64,000 nt of DNA from Kocuria flava (GTDB lineage Bacteria > Actinomycetota > Actinomycetes > Actinomycetales > Micrococcaceae). Position 1 is the first letter of the stretch. Each line of letters starts with the position of its first letter. Under the pieces are notes generated by a model. That model was given only the letters and a program-made list of their open reading frames with translations, searched no databases and was not told the DNA's origin. Location: the NCBI RefSeq assembly GCF_001482365.1, contig NZ_CP013254.1, positions 1,798,001 through 1,862,000 of the forward strand. Reading direction: 5' to 3'. A program made the position numbers and the translations under genes. Positions 40,248 through 49,153 of this stretch are shown piece after piece.

Positions 40248-41450
40248 GTGATGGACACGACCACGACGCAGCGCCCGACGCACGACCCGGCACCGCCGGC
40301 ACGCCTCGACCTGCCGCCCCTGCGGCTGGGGAGGCTGACGGTCGACGTGCCGGTCGTGCTCGCCCCGATGGCGGGCGTGACCAACAAGGCGTTCCGCCGC
40401 CTGTGCCGCGAGTACGGCGGCGGGCTCTACGTCACGGAGATGGTCACCGCCCGCGCGCTCGTGGAGCGCCGGCCCGAGTCGATGCGGATCATCGACCACG
40501 ACCCGGACGAGACGCCCCGCTCCATCCAGATCTACGGGGTGGACGCGGTCAACGTCGGCCGGGCCGTGCGCATGGTCGTCGAGGAGGACCGCGCCGACCA
40601 CGTCGACCTCAACTTCGGCTGCCCCGTGCCCAAGGTCACCAAGCGCGGCGGCGGCTCCGCCCTGCCGTGGAAGACCGACCTGTTCACCGCGATCGTGCGC
40701 ACCGCCGTCGAGGAGGCCTCCCGCGGGGACGTGCCCGTGACCGTGAAGATGCGCAAGGGCATCGACGACGAGCACCTGACCTACCTCGAGGCCGGCCGGA
40801 TCGCGCGCGACCACGGGGTCGCCGCGGTCGCCCTGCACGGGCGCACCCTCGAGCAGCACTACTCCGGGACCGCCGACTGGGACGCGATCGCACGGCTGCG
40901 CGAGGCCCTGCCGGACATCCCGGTGCTGGGCAACGGGGACATCTGGAGCGCCGAGGACGCCGTGCGGATGGTCGAGCGCACCGGCGTGGACGGCGTGGTG
41001 GTCGGACGCGGCTGCCAGGGCCGCCCCTGGCTGTTCGGCGACCTCCAGGCCGCCTTCGAGGGCCGCGCCGAGCGCTTCCGCCCCGACCTCGCGACCGTCG
41101 CCGGCATCCTGCGCCGCCACGCCCAGCTGCTCGTGGAGACCTTCGGGGACGAGGGCAAGGGCGTGCGCGAGATCCGCAAGCACGTCGCCTGGTACTTCAA
41201 GGGCTACCCGGTGGGCGGGGAGCTGCGCGCCCGGCTCGCCCAGGTCCCCGACCTCGCGACCCTCGAGGCGCTGCTGGCCGAGCTCGACCCGGACGTCGGC
41301 TACCCGGGGACGGCGGTCGAGGGCCCCCGCGGCCGCGCCGGCTCCCCGCGCCGGGCCCACCTGCCCGACGGCTGGCTGGCCTCCCGGGAGCTCGGCGACG
41401 CCGAGCGCCTCGGGCTGACCGCCGCCGAGCTCGACGTCTCCGGCGGCTGA
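40248..41450 (+). CDS. dusB: tRNA-dihydrouridine synthase
   Basis: A 400-residue flavoenzyme that reduces uridines in the tRNA D-loop. The TIM-barrel N-terminus has LAPMAGVTNKAFRRL. The active-site cysteine is in NFGCPVPK (Cys125), followed by VTVKMRKGI, LHGRT and GNGDI. The C-terminal helical domain binds tRNA. The DusB assignment within the family is likely but not certain. GTG 40248 fits the -10 spacing. It is followed by dgt after 27 bp, a common actinobacterial pair. Confidence 0.92.
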   Translation: MMDTTTTQRPTHDPAPPARLDLPPLRLGRLTVDVPVVLAPMAGVTNKAFRRLCREYGGGLYVTEMVTARALVERRPESMRIIDHDPDETPRSIQIYGVDAVNVGRAVRMVVEEDRADHVDLNFGCPVPKVTKRGGGSALPWKTDLFTAIVRTAVEEASRGDVPVTVKMRKGIDDEHLTYLEAGRIARDHGVAAVALHGRTLEQHYSGTADWDAIARLREALPDIPVLGNGDIWSAEDAVRMVERTGVDGVVVGRGCQGRPWLFGDLQAAFEGRAERFRPDLATVAGILRRHAQLLVETFGDEGKGVREIRKHVAWYFKGYPVGGELRARLAQVPDLATLEALLAELDPDVGYPGTAVEGPRGRAGSPRRAHLPDGWLASRELGDAERLGLTAAELDVSGG

Positions 41451-41477
41451 GCACCGCCCCCACCCGAGAGGACCGGC

Positions 41478-42809
41478 ATGCACCACATCTCCGTCGAGGC
41501 CGACCGCCCGGCCGTGCCCGCCCCGGGCTACGAGCCCCGGGACGCCGAGCGGCGGGTGGCCGAGGAGCACCACAACCGCCACCGCTCGGACTTCGAGCGC
41601 GACCGGGCGCGGATCCTGCACTCCGCCGCGCTGCGGCGGCTGGCCTCGAAGACGCAGGTGGTCTCCCCGGACACCGACGACTTCGTGCGCAACCGGCTCA
41701 CGCACTCCCTCGAGGTCGCCCAGATCGGCCGGGAGCTGGGCCGGATGCTCGGCTGCGACCCCGACGTCGTCGACGCCGCCTGCCTCTCCCACGACCTCGG
41801 CCACCCGCCGTTCGGGCACAACGGCGAGGCCGCCCTCGACGAGCTGGCCCGGTCGGTCGGCGGCTTCGAGGGCAACGCCCAGACCCTGCGCCTGCTCGCG
41901 CGCCTCGAGCCCAAGGTCCTCGACGACGACGGGCGCCCCGCCGGGCTCAACCTCACCCGCGCCGCCCTCGACGCCGCGTGCAAGTACCCCTGGCGCGCCG
42001 AGGACGCCCCGCTGCGCGCCGACGGCACCCGCTCCCGCAAGTTCGGCGTCTACGAGGACGACCTGCCCGTGTTCGCGTGGATGCGCGAGGGCGCGCCCGC
42101 GGGCACCACGTGCCTGGAGAGCCAGGTGATGGACCTCGCCGACGACATCTCCTACTCCGTGCACGACGTCGAGGACGCCATCGCCTCCGGGCTCGTGCAG
42201 CTGGGCTGGCTCGCCGACACCGCCCAGCGGGAGAAGGTCGTGGAGTGGACCCGCCGCTGGTACCTGCCGCACACCGACCCCGCCGTGCTCGACGCCGCCC
42301 TCACCCGCCTCGAGGACACCCCGCTGTGGCTGCGGGAGATGGACGGCTCCCACCGCGCCCTGGCCCGGCTGAAGAACATGACCAGCCAGCTCATCGGCCG
42401 CTTCGCGATGTCCGCCGAGCACGCCACCCGGGCCATCTACGGCGACGAGCCCCTGACCCGCTACGCCGCCCGGCTCGTGGTCCCCGAGGACACCGCCACC
42501 GAGATCGCCGTGCTCAAGGGCATCGCCACCGCCTACGTGATGACCGTCCGGGACGCGCAGCCGATCTACGAGAACCAGCGCGAGGTGCTCTCGATCCTCG
42601 TCACCGCGCTGATGGACACCGACGGCCGGCACCTCTCGGCCGCCTTCGCCGAGGACTGGCACGCCATCGGGGACGGCCCCGGCGCCGAGGCGGCACGGCT
42701 GCGGCTCGTCGTGGACCAGGTCGCGTCCCTCACCGACCTCTCCGCCGTCGCCCTCCACGACCGCATCCGCGGCACGCACTGGCGGGTGGGGGACAAGCCC
42801 CTCTGGTGA
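41478..42809 (+). CDS. dgt: deoxyguanosinetriphosphate triphosphohydrolase-like protein
   Basis: A 443-residue HD-domain hydrolase that removes triphosphate from dNTPs and so affects nucleotide pools and replication fidelity. The metal motif is clear: HSLEVAQIGRELG followed by SHDLGHPPFGHNGE. YSVHDVEDA supplies the final Asp. ATG 41478 follows GAGAGGA. It lies downstream of dus and upstream of dnaG (with one MFS gene between), consistent with the usual dgt-dnaG neighbourhood. Confidence 0.94.
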   Translation: MHHISVEADRPAVPAPGYEPRDAERRVAEEHHNRHRSDFERDRARILHSAALRRLASKTQVVSPDTDDFVRNRLTHSLEVAQIGRELGRMLGCDPDVVDAACLSHDLGHPPFGHNGEAALDELARSVGGFEGNAQTLRLLARLEPKVLDDDGRPAGLNLTRAALDAACKYPWRAEDAPLRADGTRSRKFGVYEDDLPVFAWMREGAPAGTTCLESQVMDLADDISYSVHDVEDAIASGLVQLGWLADTAQREKVVEWTRRWYLPHTDPAVLDAALTRLEDTPLWLREMDGSHRALARLKNMTSQLIGRFAMSAEHATRAIYGDEPLTRYAARLVVPEDTATEIAVLKGIATAYVMTVRDAQPIYENQREVLSILVTALMDTDGRHLSAAFAEDWHAIGDGPGAEAARLRLVVDQVASLTDLSAVALHDRIRGTHWRVGDKPLW

Positions 42810-42859
42810 GCCCGGGCGGACCCCGGCGGCTCCCCGGCCCGCCGTCCCGTTCAACGGGT

Positions 42860-42875
42860 GTGAGCTGTGCCTCAC
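42860..42875. promoter_or_regulatory. inverted repeat before the MFS gene, candidate operator
   Basis: GTGAG-N6-CTCAC is a perfect 5-6-5 repeat about 14 bp upstream of the -10 TACACT (42889-42894), overlapping the -35 region. It resembles a CRP/FNR-type half-site arrangement, but the spacing between TGTGA and TCAC is 8, not 6. Confidence 0.5.
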
Positions 42876-42888
42876 GGGTGAGCCTCCC

Positions 42889-42894
42889 TACACT
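42889..42894 (+). promoter_or_regulatory. -10 of the MFS transporter gene
   Basis: TACACT about 40 nt before ATG 42934, with AGGAAG as ribosome binding site between. Confidence 0.5.
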
Positions 42895-42933
42895 CGTCGA
42901 GTCCGCGCCCGTCTGCCCCTAGGAAGACCACCC

Positions 42934-44259
42934 ATGTCCTCTGCCTCCGCCAACACCCCCGCGGCGTCCCGGCGCCCCGGGGGTGCGCCGATCCTGCGCT
43001 CCCGCGCCTGGGTCGCCCCCCTGTGCTGGACCGCCGTGCTCCTCGACGGCTTCGACGCCGTGGTCCTCGGCGCCGTCCTGCCCTCGATGCTCGAGGGCGG
43101 CGCCCTCGGCATGACCACCGCCGAGGGCACGGCCGTGGCCACCGCCGGCCTCGTCGGCATGATGATCGGCGCCCTCGCCATGGGCTACCTCACCGACCGG
43201 CTCGGCCGCCGGCGGATGCTCATCGGCGCCGTCGTGCTGTTCTCGCTGCTCACCTTCGCCGCCGCGTTCTCCCCGAACGTCCTCGTCCTCGGCCTGCTGC
43301 GCTTCCTCGCCGGCCTCGGCCTCGGCGGCTGCCTGCCGACCGCCATCGCCATGGTCACCGAGTTCGCCCGCCGCGGCCGGGGCTCCAACGCCACGACCGT
43401 CATGATGACCGGCTACCACGTGGGCGCCGTGCTCACCGCCGCCATCGCGATCGTGGTCGTGCGCCAGTTCGGCTGGCAGGAGATGTTCGTCCTCGGCTCC
43501 CTGCCCGCCCTCGTGCTCGTGCCCCTGATGCTGCGCTACCTGCCCGAGTCCCCGTCCTACCTCTCCTCCGCCGGGCGCACCGCCGAGGCCCGGGCCGTCG
43601 CCGAGCACTACGGCCTCGAGCTCGAGCACCACGCCCCCGGCGAGGACGCCGCCGAGAAGGTCGGCGCCTCGCTGCTGCTCTCCAGCGGGTGGCGGCGCAA
43701 CTCGATCGCCATCTGGATCGCGTCCTTCATGGGCCTGCTGCTCGTCTACGGCCTCAACACCTGGCTGCCGCAGATCATGCGCGCCGCCGACTACGACCTC
43801 GGCAACTCCCTGGGCTTCCTGCTGATCCTCAACGTCGGGGCGGTCGCCGGCCTGTGGGTCTCCGGGCGCGTGGCCGACCGGATCACCCCGCGGGTCGCCG
43901 GGATCGCCTGGTTCCTCGGCTCGGCGGTGCTGCTCGCGGCGCTCGCGGTCAAGCTGCCGCTGGCCGGGATCTACGTCATGGTCTTCCTCACCGGCTGCTT
44001 CGTCTTCTCCTCCCAGGTGCTCGTCTACGCGTTCACCGCGGCCAACCACCCGCCCCGGGTGCGGGCCACGGCCCTGGGGATGTCCGCCGGCGTGGGCCGG
44101 CTCGGGGCGATCTCCGGGCCGATCGTGGGCGGCACCCTGCTCGGCGCCGGCCTGGCCTACCCGTGGGGCTTCTTCGCCTTCGCGGCCGTCGGCGCCCTGG
44201 GCGGGCTCGCCCTGACCGGCACGCGCACCCGCCAGGAGCTGCGCGAGACCGCCCGCTGA
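42934..44259 (+). CDS. MFS transporter, aromatic acid:H+ symporter (AAHS) type
   Basis: A 441-residue permease with 12 predicted helices. DGFDAVVLG in helix 1 (the conserved Asp of PcaK/BenK), GYLTDRLGRRRML between helices 2 and 3, and LRFLAGLGLGG in helix 4 mark the AAHS family, which takes up benzoate, 4-hydroxybenzoate or protocatechuate with protons. No aromatic catabolic genes are in the window, so the substrate is inferred from family only. It has its own promoter and a candidate operator, suggesting inducible expression. Confidence 0.88.
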   Translation: MSSASANTPAASRRPGGAPILRSRAWVAPLCWTAVLLDGFDAVVLGAVLPSMLEGGALGMTTAEGTAVATAGLVGMMIGALAMGYLTDRLGRRRMLIGAVVLFSLLTFAAAFSPNVLVLGLLRFLAGLGLGGCLPTAIAMVTEFARRGRGSNATTVMMTGYHVGAVLTAAIAIVVVRQFGWQEMFVLGSLPALVLVPLMLRYLPESPSYLSSAGRTAEARAVAEHYGLELEHHAPGEDAAEKVGASLLLSSGWRRNSIAIWIASFMGLLLVYGLNTWLPQIMRAADYDLGNSLGFLLILNVGAVAGLWVSGRVADRITPRVAGIAWFLGSAVLLAALAVKLPLAGIYVMVFLTGCFVFSSQVLVYAFTAANHPPRVRATALGMSAGVGRLGAISGPIVGGTLLGAGLAYPWGFFAFAAVGALGGLALTGTRTRQELRETAR

Positions 44260-44367
44260 GGCGCACGGACCGCACCCGGCGCCGGGGGCGGGGTGCGGCG
44301 GCCCGTCCGCCGTGCCCCGCCCCCGCTGCACCTCCGGGGCCCGGGCGGGCGCGTCCGCCCGCACGCC

Positions 44368-44373
44368 TACACT
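44368..44373 (+). promoter_or_regulatory. candidate leaderless -10 of dnaG
   Basis: TACACT 7 nt before GTG 44381, with no ribosome binding site between. Confidence 0.5.
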
Positions 44374-44380
44374 GAACCCC

Positions 44381-46252
44381 GTGGCAGGACTGATCAGGCG
44401 CGAGGACATCGACGAGGTCCGCTCTCGCACGGACATCAAGGAGATCGTCGACGGCTACGTCACGCTCAAGAGCGCCGGCATCGGCTCGTGGAAGGGCCTG
44501 TGCCCGTTCCACGACGAGCGGACCCCCTCCTTCCACGTGCGCCCGCAGATGGGCACCTACCACTGCTTCGGCTGCGACGAGTCCGGGGACGTCATCGCGT
44601 TCCTGATGAACATCGACCACACCACCTTCACCGAGACCGTCGAGAAGCTCGCCGCGCGGATCGGCTACGAGCTGCACTACGAGCAGGGCTCCGGGCCCAA
44701 GAGGGAGGAGGTCGGCAGGCGCCAGCGGCTGCTGGACGCGCACAAGGTCGCCGCCGAGTACTTCCAGCGCAACCTCTACACCCGCCAGGCCGGCCCCGCC
44801 CAGCAGTTCCTGGGCGAGCGCGGCTTCGACGGTGACGCCGCCCGCCGCTACGGCGTCGGCTACGCCCCCCGCGGTTGGGACCACCTGCTCAAGCACCTGC
44901 GCGGGCGCGGCTTCACCGACCAGGAGCTCAAGCTCACGGGCATGTTCTCGGAGGGCAACCGCGGGCTCTACGACCGCTTCCGCGGCCGGCTCGTGTGGCC
45001 GATCCGCGCGGTGGCCGGGGAGGTCATCGGCTTCGGCGCCCGCAAGCTCTTCGACGACGACCAGGGTCCGAAGTACCTCAACACCCCCGAGACGCCCCTG
45101 TACAAGAAGTCCCAGGTGCTCTACGGGATCGACCTCGCCAAGCGGGAGATCGCCAAGCAGCGGCGCGTCGTCGTCGTCGAGGGCTACACCGACGTCATGG
45201 CCTGCCACCTCGCGGGCGTGCCCACCGCGGTCGCGACCTGCGGCACCGCCTTCGGTCCCGAGCACATCAAGATCGTCCGCCGCTTCCTCTCCGACAGCGG
45301 GGGCGGGGGAGAGGTCGTGTTCACCTTCGACGGCGACGCCGCCGGGCAGAAGGCGGCCCTGCGCGCCTTCGAGGAGGACCAGAAGTTCGTCGCCCAGACC
45401 TACGTGGCCGTCGAGCCCCACGGCATGGACCCCTGCGACCTGCGCCTGGCCCGCGGGGACGCCGCCGTCGTCGAGCTCGTCGGGACCCGCCGGCCCCTGT
45501 TCGAGTTCGCGATCCGGGCGACCCTGAAGAACTTCGACCTCGACACCATCGAGGGCCGGATCCGGGCGATGCGCGCGTGCGCGCCGATCGTCGCCCGCAT
45601 CCGCGACCGCTCGCTGCGCCCCGCCTACGCCCGGCAGCTGGCCGGGTGGCTCGGCCTGGACCCCTCCGAGGTCCAGCGCGCGGTCGACGCCGCCGGGCGC
45701 GCGCCCCGCGAGGACCGGGCCCCGGCCCGCGCGCCCGAGGCGGAGCCCGCCGCCGAGCCCGGCGGGCAGCTGCCCGACCCCCGGGAGCCGGTGGCCCGGA
45801 TGGAGCGGGAGGCCCTCGAGACCGTCATCCAGTGCGCCCACCTGCTCCAGGACCGGCACTGGGAGGAGTTCGGGCTCAGCGTCTTCCGCTACCCCGTCCA
45901 CGGGGCGGTGCACGACGCCGTGCTCGCCGCCCGCTCCGGGCTGCCCGCCGGCACCGCCCCCGCCGGGCAGCCGTGGGTCGACGCCGTGCGCGGGCACCTG
46001 CCCGAGCCCCTGCACGGCTACCTCGCCGAGCTGGCCGTGACCCCGCTGCCCGCGACCACCGAGTCCCAGCTCGAGCGCTACACCGCCGACATCCTCAACC
46101 GGCTCTTCGAGCTGCAGATCAACCGGCGCAAGTCCGACCGGCTCGCCGAGCTGCAGCGCACCGACCCCACCGCCCAGCGCGAGCGCTACCAGCAGCTGCA
46201 GCGGGAGCTGCTCGAGCTCGAGATGCAGCGCCGCAGCCTGCGCCCGGACTGA
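44381..46252 (+). CDS. dnaG: DNA primase
   Basis: A 623-residue primase that makes RNA primers at the replication fork. The N-terminal CHC2 zinc domain has CPFHDERTPSFHV and YHCFGC. The Toprim core follows with VVVVEGYTDVMA and FTFDGDAAGQKA. The C-terminal third is the DnaB-binding domain, with a Pro/Ala-rich linker around residues 440-470. GTG 44381 matches both the start of homology (GLIRREDIDEVR) and the -10 spacing; an in-frame extension upstream to 44312 is not family-like. Confidence 0.95.
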   Translation: MAGLIRREDIDEVRSRTDIKEIVDGYVTLKSAGIGSWKGLCPFHDERTPSFHVRPQMGTYHCFGCDESGDVIAFLMNIDHTTFTETVEKLAARIGYELHYEQGSGPKREEVGRRQRLLDAHKVAAEYFQRNLYTRQAGPAQQFLGERGFDGDAARRYGVGYAPRGWDHLLKHLRGRGFTDQELKLTGMFSEGNRGLYDRFRGRLVWPIRAVAGEVIGFGARKLFDDDQGPKYLNTPETPLYKKSQVLYGIDLAKREIAKQRRVVVVEGYTDVMACHLAGVPTAVATCGTAFGPEHIKIVRRFLSDSGGGGEVVFTFDGDAAGQKAALRAFEEDQKFVAQTYVAVEPHGMDPCDLRLARGDAAVVELVGTRRPLFEFAIRATLKNFDLDTIEGRIRAMRACAPIVARIRDRSLRPAYARQLAGWLGLDPSEVQRAVDAAGRAPREDRAPARAPEAEPAAEPGGQLPDPREPVARMEREALETVIQCAHLLQDRHWEEFGLSVFRYPVHGAVHDAVLAARSGLPAGTAPAGQPWVDAVRGHLPEPLHGYLAELAVTPLPATTESQLERYTADILNRLFELQINRRKSDRLAELQRTDPTAQRERYQQLQRELLELEMQRRSLRPD

Positions 46253-46293
46253 GCGCCGCGCCCGCCGCCCCGGGGACCGGGGACCGGGACAAT

Positions 46294-46323
46294 TTGGCGT
46301 TCGCGCGGCGGGGACGGTACAGT
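46294..46323 (+). promoter_or_regulatory. tRNA-Asn promoter
   Basis: TTGGCG (46294-46299), an 18-bp spacer and TACAGT (46318-46323), about 30 bp before the tRNA. Confidence 0.6.
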
Positions 46324-46352
46324 GATGGCTCGTTGCACGCGTGCGTGCACGG

Positions 46353-46425
46353 TCCCCCGTAGCTCAATTGGCAGAGCATTCGACTGTTAATCGAAGGGTT
46401 ACTGGTTCGAGTCCAGTCGGGGGAG
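46353..46425 (+). tRNA. tRNA-Asn (anticodon GTT)
   Basis: A 73-nt cloverleaf. The acceptor TCCCCCG pairs with CGGGGGA, with discriminator G. D-arm AGCTCAATTGGCAGAGC, anticodon loop CTGTTAA with GTT at 46386-46388, and T-loop GTTCGAGTC are all standard. CCA is not encoded. It is followed by a terminator and marks the left edge of the accessory-looking patch. Confidence 0.97.
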
Positions 46426-46434
46426 CAGCACAGG

Positions 46435-46471
46435 AGGCCCTCGCCGGCGGAACAGCCGGTGGGGGCCTTTT
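46435..46471 (+). terminator. tRNA-Asn terminator
   Basis: A 14-bp stem with one mismatch (46435-46448 with 46455-46468), loop GGAACA, followed by a run of T (46468-46471). Confidence 0.8.
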
Positions 46472-46603
46472 CCGTGCCCGCCGGGGTCACCGACGGCGAG
46501 ACCCACGCCGCCCGGCCGCCCGGGACGGACTGCTACGACGCCTGCTGCGTGGACGACGTCCCCGGGTGCGCCGCCGCAGCGGCGGCACAGGGTGGTGCGC
46601 TGG

Positions 46604-47531
46604 TCAGCCGGCGGTCACCGGAGCCGGGCGCCCGACGTGGTCGGTGGCGGTCCCGACGCCGTGGGCCGCCCGCAGCACCGTGGCCTCCTCGAAGGCCCGC
46701 CCCATCGGCTGCAGCCCGATCGGCAGGCCCTCCGTGGTGGAACCGCACGGCACGGAGGTCGCCGGCAGCCCGGTGAGGTCGCCCGGGATGCACAGGCGGG
46801 TGTGGGCCTCGGTCGCGTGCTCGCCGGCGCCGCCGGGCCACTACACGATCAGGCCGTCGGCCGGCACCGCCGGCATCGGGGTGGTCGGGGCCAGGACGAC
46901 GTCGACCTCGGAGAGCACCCGCTGCCAGGCGGCCTTGATCTGCCGGCGGTGGCGGTGGGCGTCGATGTGGTCGGCGGCGAGGATCGTCTCCCCGACCTCC
47001 AGGAACGCCCGGACGTCGTCGGTGTAGAGCTCGTAGTGCGAGCGCATGGTCTCGCGGTGGTGGGCGCTGGCCTCGGAGAGCATGATCGCCCACTCGGCGG
47101 CCTTGTACCGGTCGGCCAGCGGGGCGGTGACCGGCACGATCCGCGCTCCGGCCTCCCGGTAGACCTCCACGGCCCCGGCCACCGCGGCGGCGCCCTGTGG
47201 GTCGACGTCGTCGGTGACGTAGTTGTCCGGCACCCCGACCCGCAGACCCTGCACCGCGACCGCGAGCCCGGTGGTGGATTCCTCGTCGGGACGGTCCACG
47301 CTGGCCGGGTCGCGAGGGTCGCGAGGGTCGTGGCCGGCCAGGGCGGTGAGGACCACCGCGGCGTCGCGGACGCTGCGGGTGATCGGCCCGGCGTGGTCCA
47401 GGGACCAGGACAGGGAGGCGACCCCGTAGCGGGAGGTCCGCCCGCAGGGAGGTGACCAGCTCCACGGGGGAGAGCTCCCCGGCTGCGACGGCCGTCGAGA
47501 TCTGGACGAGAGTGAGCTCATACGGTTCCAC
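46604..47531 (-). pseudogene. amidase (amidase-signature family) pseudogene
   Basis: The N-terminus MEPYELTLVQISTAVAAGEL from GTG 47531 is in one frame for about 32 residues. Homology then jumps, near 47430-47445, into another frame at YGVASLSWSLDHAGPITRSV. The intervening ~110-140 residues that should hold the Lys-Ser-Ser catalytic triad are missing. The second part runs to an in-frame TAG at 46841-46843, after which typical C-terminal amidase sequence (STTEGLPIGLQPMGRAFEEA) continues in the same frame to a TGA at 46604. So there is one internal deletion with frame change plus one nonsense codon. The start still has AAGGACC upstream. It cannot make an active amidase. An AtzG-like small-subunit gene lies just upstream. 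Confidence 0.85.
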
Positions 47532-47558
47532 GGGCAGGTCCTTTCGAAGGGGCGCCGG

Positions 47559-47741
47559 TCACTGGACGCGGAAGGCGAAGTCCGGCGGGGTCTCGCCCAG
47601 GCCGGTGCCGCGCAGCGTTGCCATCAGCGCCTGGACGTCGCCGGCCAACGACCGGAAGGACTCCTGCTGCTGCGGCGGGATGCCCAGCCCGGTGGAGGCG
47701 GCCACCTCGTGCCACAGCTGCGGGTTCTCGGGGACGGTCAT
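47559..47741 (-). CDS. AtzG-like (DUF4089) small protein
   Basis: A 60-residue helical protein resembling AtzG-type subunits that partner amidases such as AtzE. The final ETPPDFAFRV is the typical C-terminal tail. ATG 47741 has AGCGAGGA upstream. It lies 27 bp before the amidase start on the same strand, so the two formed an operon. With the amidase broken it is probably an orphan. Assignment is by length, tail and neighbour. Confidence 0.6.
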   Translation of the reverse strand: MTVPENPQLWHEVAASTGLGIPPQQQESFRSLAGDVQALMATLRGTGLGETPPDFAFRVQ

Positions 47742-47855
47742 GATTCCTCGCTTCCCTCCTGGCCCCCTCGACCGGGGAGCCGTGCTGCCAGCGAGCCAAA
47801 CCGTCTCCGGGGCGACTGCTCGACCGGCACCGGGCCGGGGCTCGTCAGTGGCGAC

Positions 47856-48212
47856 TCACCGGCGCGGGCAGCGTTCCCGGAGGATGCGCGCCAGGGAGTG
47901 CAGGCGCCGACGGGCCGGGTGGCGGGCCTCCGAGAGCCGGGGCGGGCGCGTGAGGTGGGACCAGGAGCTGTACATCGCACTGCCCTCGGTGACCGCCATG
48001 CGGTTGAGCAACGACGGCTGGCCCCCGGGACCGATGACCCGGCAGGAGACCTTGTCATAGGTGTATCCGTCGTCGAGGGTGAACGTCGTCGCCGTCTGCC
48101 GCACCACGTGCCGGGCCACGGCGTGCTCAGCAGCGAGCATCCCGGGGTGCACGATGGCCCGCGCCCCCGGATGCGTGGCACCGCCGTAGTTGACGGACAG
48201 GGGGTCTGTCAT
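47856..48212 (-). CDS. hypothetical protein
   Basis: A 118-residue protein that I do not recognise. It starts at ATG 48212 (GGAG about nine bases before) with MTDPLSVNYGGATHPGARAI, has a middle segment TATTFTLDDGYTYDKVSCRV, and ends in a very basic tail (RHPARRRLHSLARILRERC). No signal peptide or membrane segment. An in-frame extension to 48332 exists but is Pro/Arg-rich and unlike a protein start. It lies upstream of the AtzG-like gene on the same strand and may belong to the same decayed locus. Confidence 0.45.
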   Translation of the reverse strand: MTDPLSVNYGGATHPGARAIVHPGMLAAEHAVARHVVRQTATTFTLDDGYTYDKVSCRVIGPGGQPSLLNRMAVTEGSAMYSSWSHLTRPPRLSEARHPARRRLHSLARILRERCPRR

Positions 48213-48874
48213 GACAGGGAGCTCCAGGTGGAGGTGGGGGATCGGCGGGAGCTCGGGAGGCGCGCGCCGGGGTCCCCACCAGGGTACGTCGGTTCCTTGA
48301 CGGGTCAACCACACAGGGCGAGCCGGCGTCACAGCCCGGGCCGCCGACCGGGCGGCCCGAAGCCTCTGGCCGCTCTGCTTCGCTGTGGGCGGGCCGGTGC
48401 CGCACGCCTCTCCTGCGGCGGCTGCACCGGGTCGAGGTCGAGGGGAACCCGCAGCCGATCAACCCGCTCTGCTACGAGGACACCGCGTGCGCCCGGCGGT
48501 GTGGCCGAGGCGGTTCGCCGGAGATCGTCGGGGATTCCGGGCCGGCGACGATCACGGGCGAGCCCTCGGGCCGGTCCTCGGCGGGCGCCCGGTGTGGGGC
48601 CCGGCACGTCACGAGGGACGTCGCATCAGCAGCGGAGGCCGCCCTGAACGACACCCGCACGTCCGTCGTCGGGCCCGTGCAGGGGACGACCGGAGGAAGA
48701 AGGCGGCGCGGACCGTCCGCGCCATCGACGGCCATGACGACGCCGCGTACGCCGGGGCCCGGGCCTCCCGCCGTCCGGGCAGCGGTACGCCCTGCGGAGC
48801 CGCGGCACCGAGCGGGCGCGGTCGGCATCCTGGGGCGGACCCGGGCCGGACCGCCGCCCCGGCGACGCGGGGGA
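48213..48874. other. 662-bp gap with decayed-looking sequence
   Basis: No intact gene is supported. On the plus strand, scattered protein-like stretches appear in changing frames, for example LLRRLHRVEVEGNPQPINPL near 48415-48475, DVASAAEAALNDTRTSVVG near 48615-48670, and KKAARTVRAIDGHDDAAYAG in another frame near 48695-48760. This could be a pseudogene remnant, but frame openness is expected by chance at this GC. Confidence 0.4.
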
Positions 48875-49084
48875 CTAGCGGGAGGAGCCGCGGTCCCGCG
48901 GTTCGCCCCGGTCCCTCGGGGCGGGCGCCTCGGGCCGGCCGGTCAGCGGGCCGGCGTCCTCGTCGGCCACCCGGTCGTCGTCCTCGTCCGTGTTCGCCGT
49001 CAGGGCGTCCTCGTCGAGGACGCTCAGGTGCTCCTGCTGCTGCTCGGCCCAGGCCTGGTCGCGGTCGTCGGGCTGGTGGGTCAT
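48875..49084 (-). CDS. small acidic hypothetical protein
   Basis: A 69-residue, highly charged, Asp/Glu-rich protein (VLDEDALTANTDEDDDRVADEDAG) with a Pro/Arg-rich tail, probably disordered. ATG 49084 has GAGGAG seven bases before it, the main reason to accept it. No family is recognised. It sits upstream of the decayed region and downstream of a small membrane protein on the same strand. Confidence 0.5.
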   Translation of the reverse strand: MTHQPDDRDQAWAEQQQEHLSVLDEDALTANTDEDDDRVADEDAGPLTGRPEAPAPRDRGEPRDRGSSR

Positions 49085-49153
49085 CGTCGCGCTCCTCGCT
49101 CGATCGGCGGTGGTGGCCCGAATCCTACGCGCCGGCCGGGGGCCCTGCCCGGT

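Noticed and set aside
38961..42875. 1304-codon minus-strand frame spanning dus, dgt and the EamA gene
   Set aside because: Only its last ~340 codons are real (EamA). The rest is antisense to two well-recognised genes and stays open only because stop codons are rare at this GC.
42858..42877. Canonical CRP site before the MFS gene
   Set aside because: The two half-sites are 8 bases apart instead of 6, so it is reported only as a generic palindrome.
46459..46776. Plus-strand frame with TDCYDACCVDDVPGC after tRNA-Asn
   Set aside because: It begins in the tRNA terminator and runs antisense into the amidase pseudogene; no ribosome binding site.
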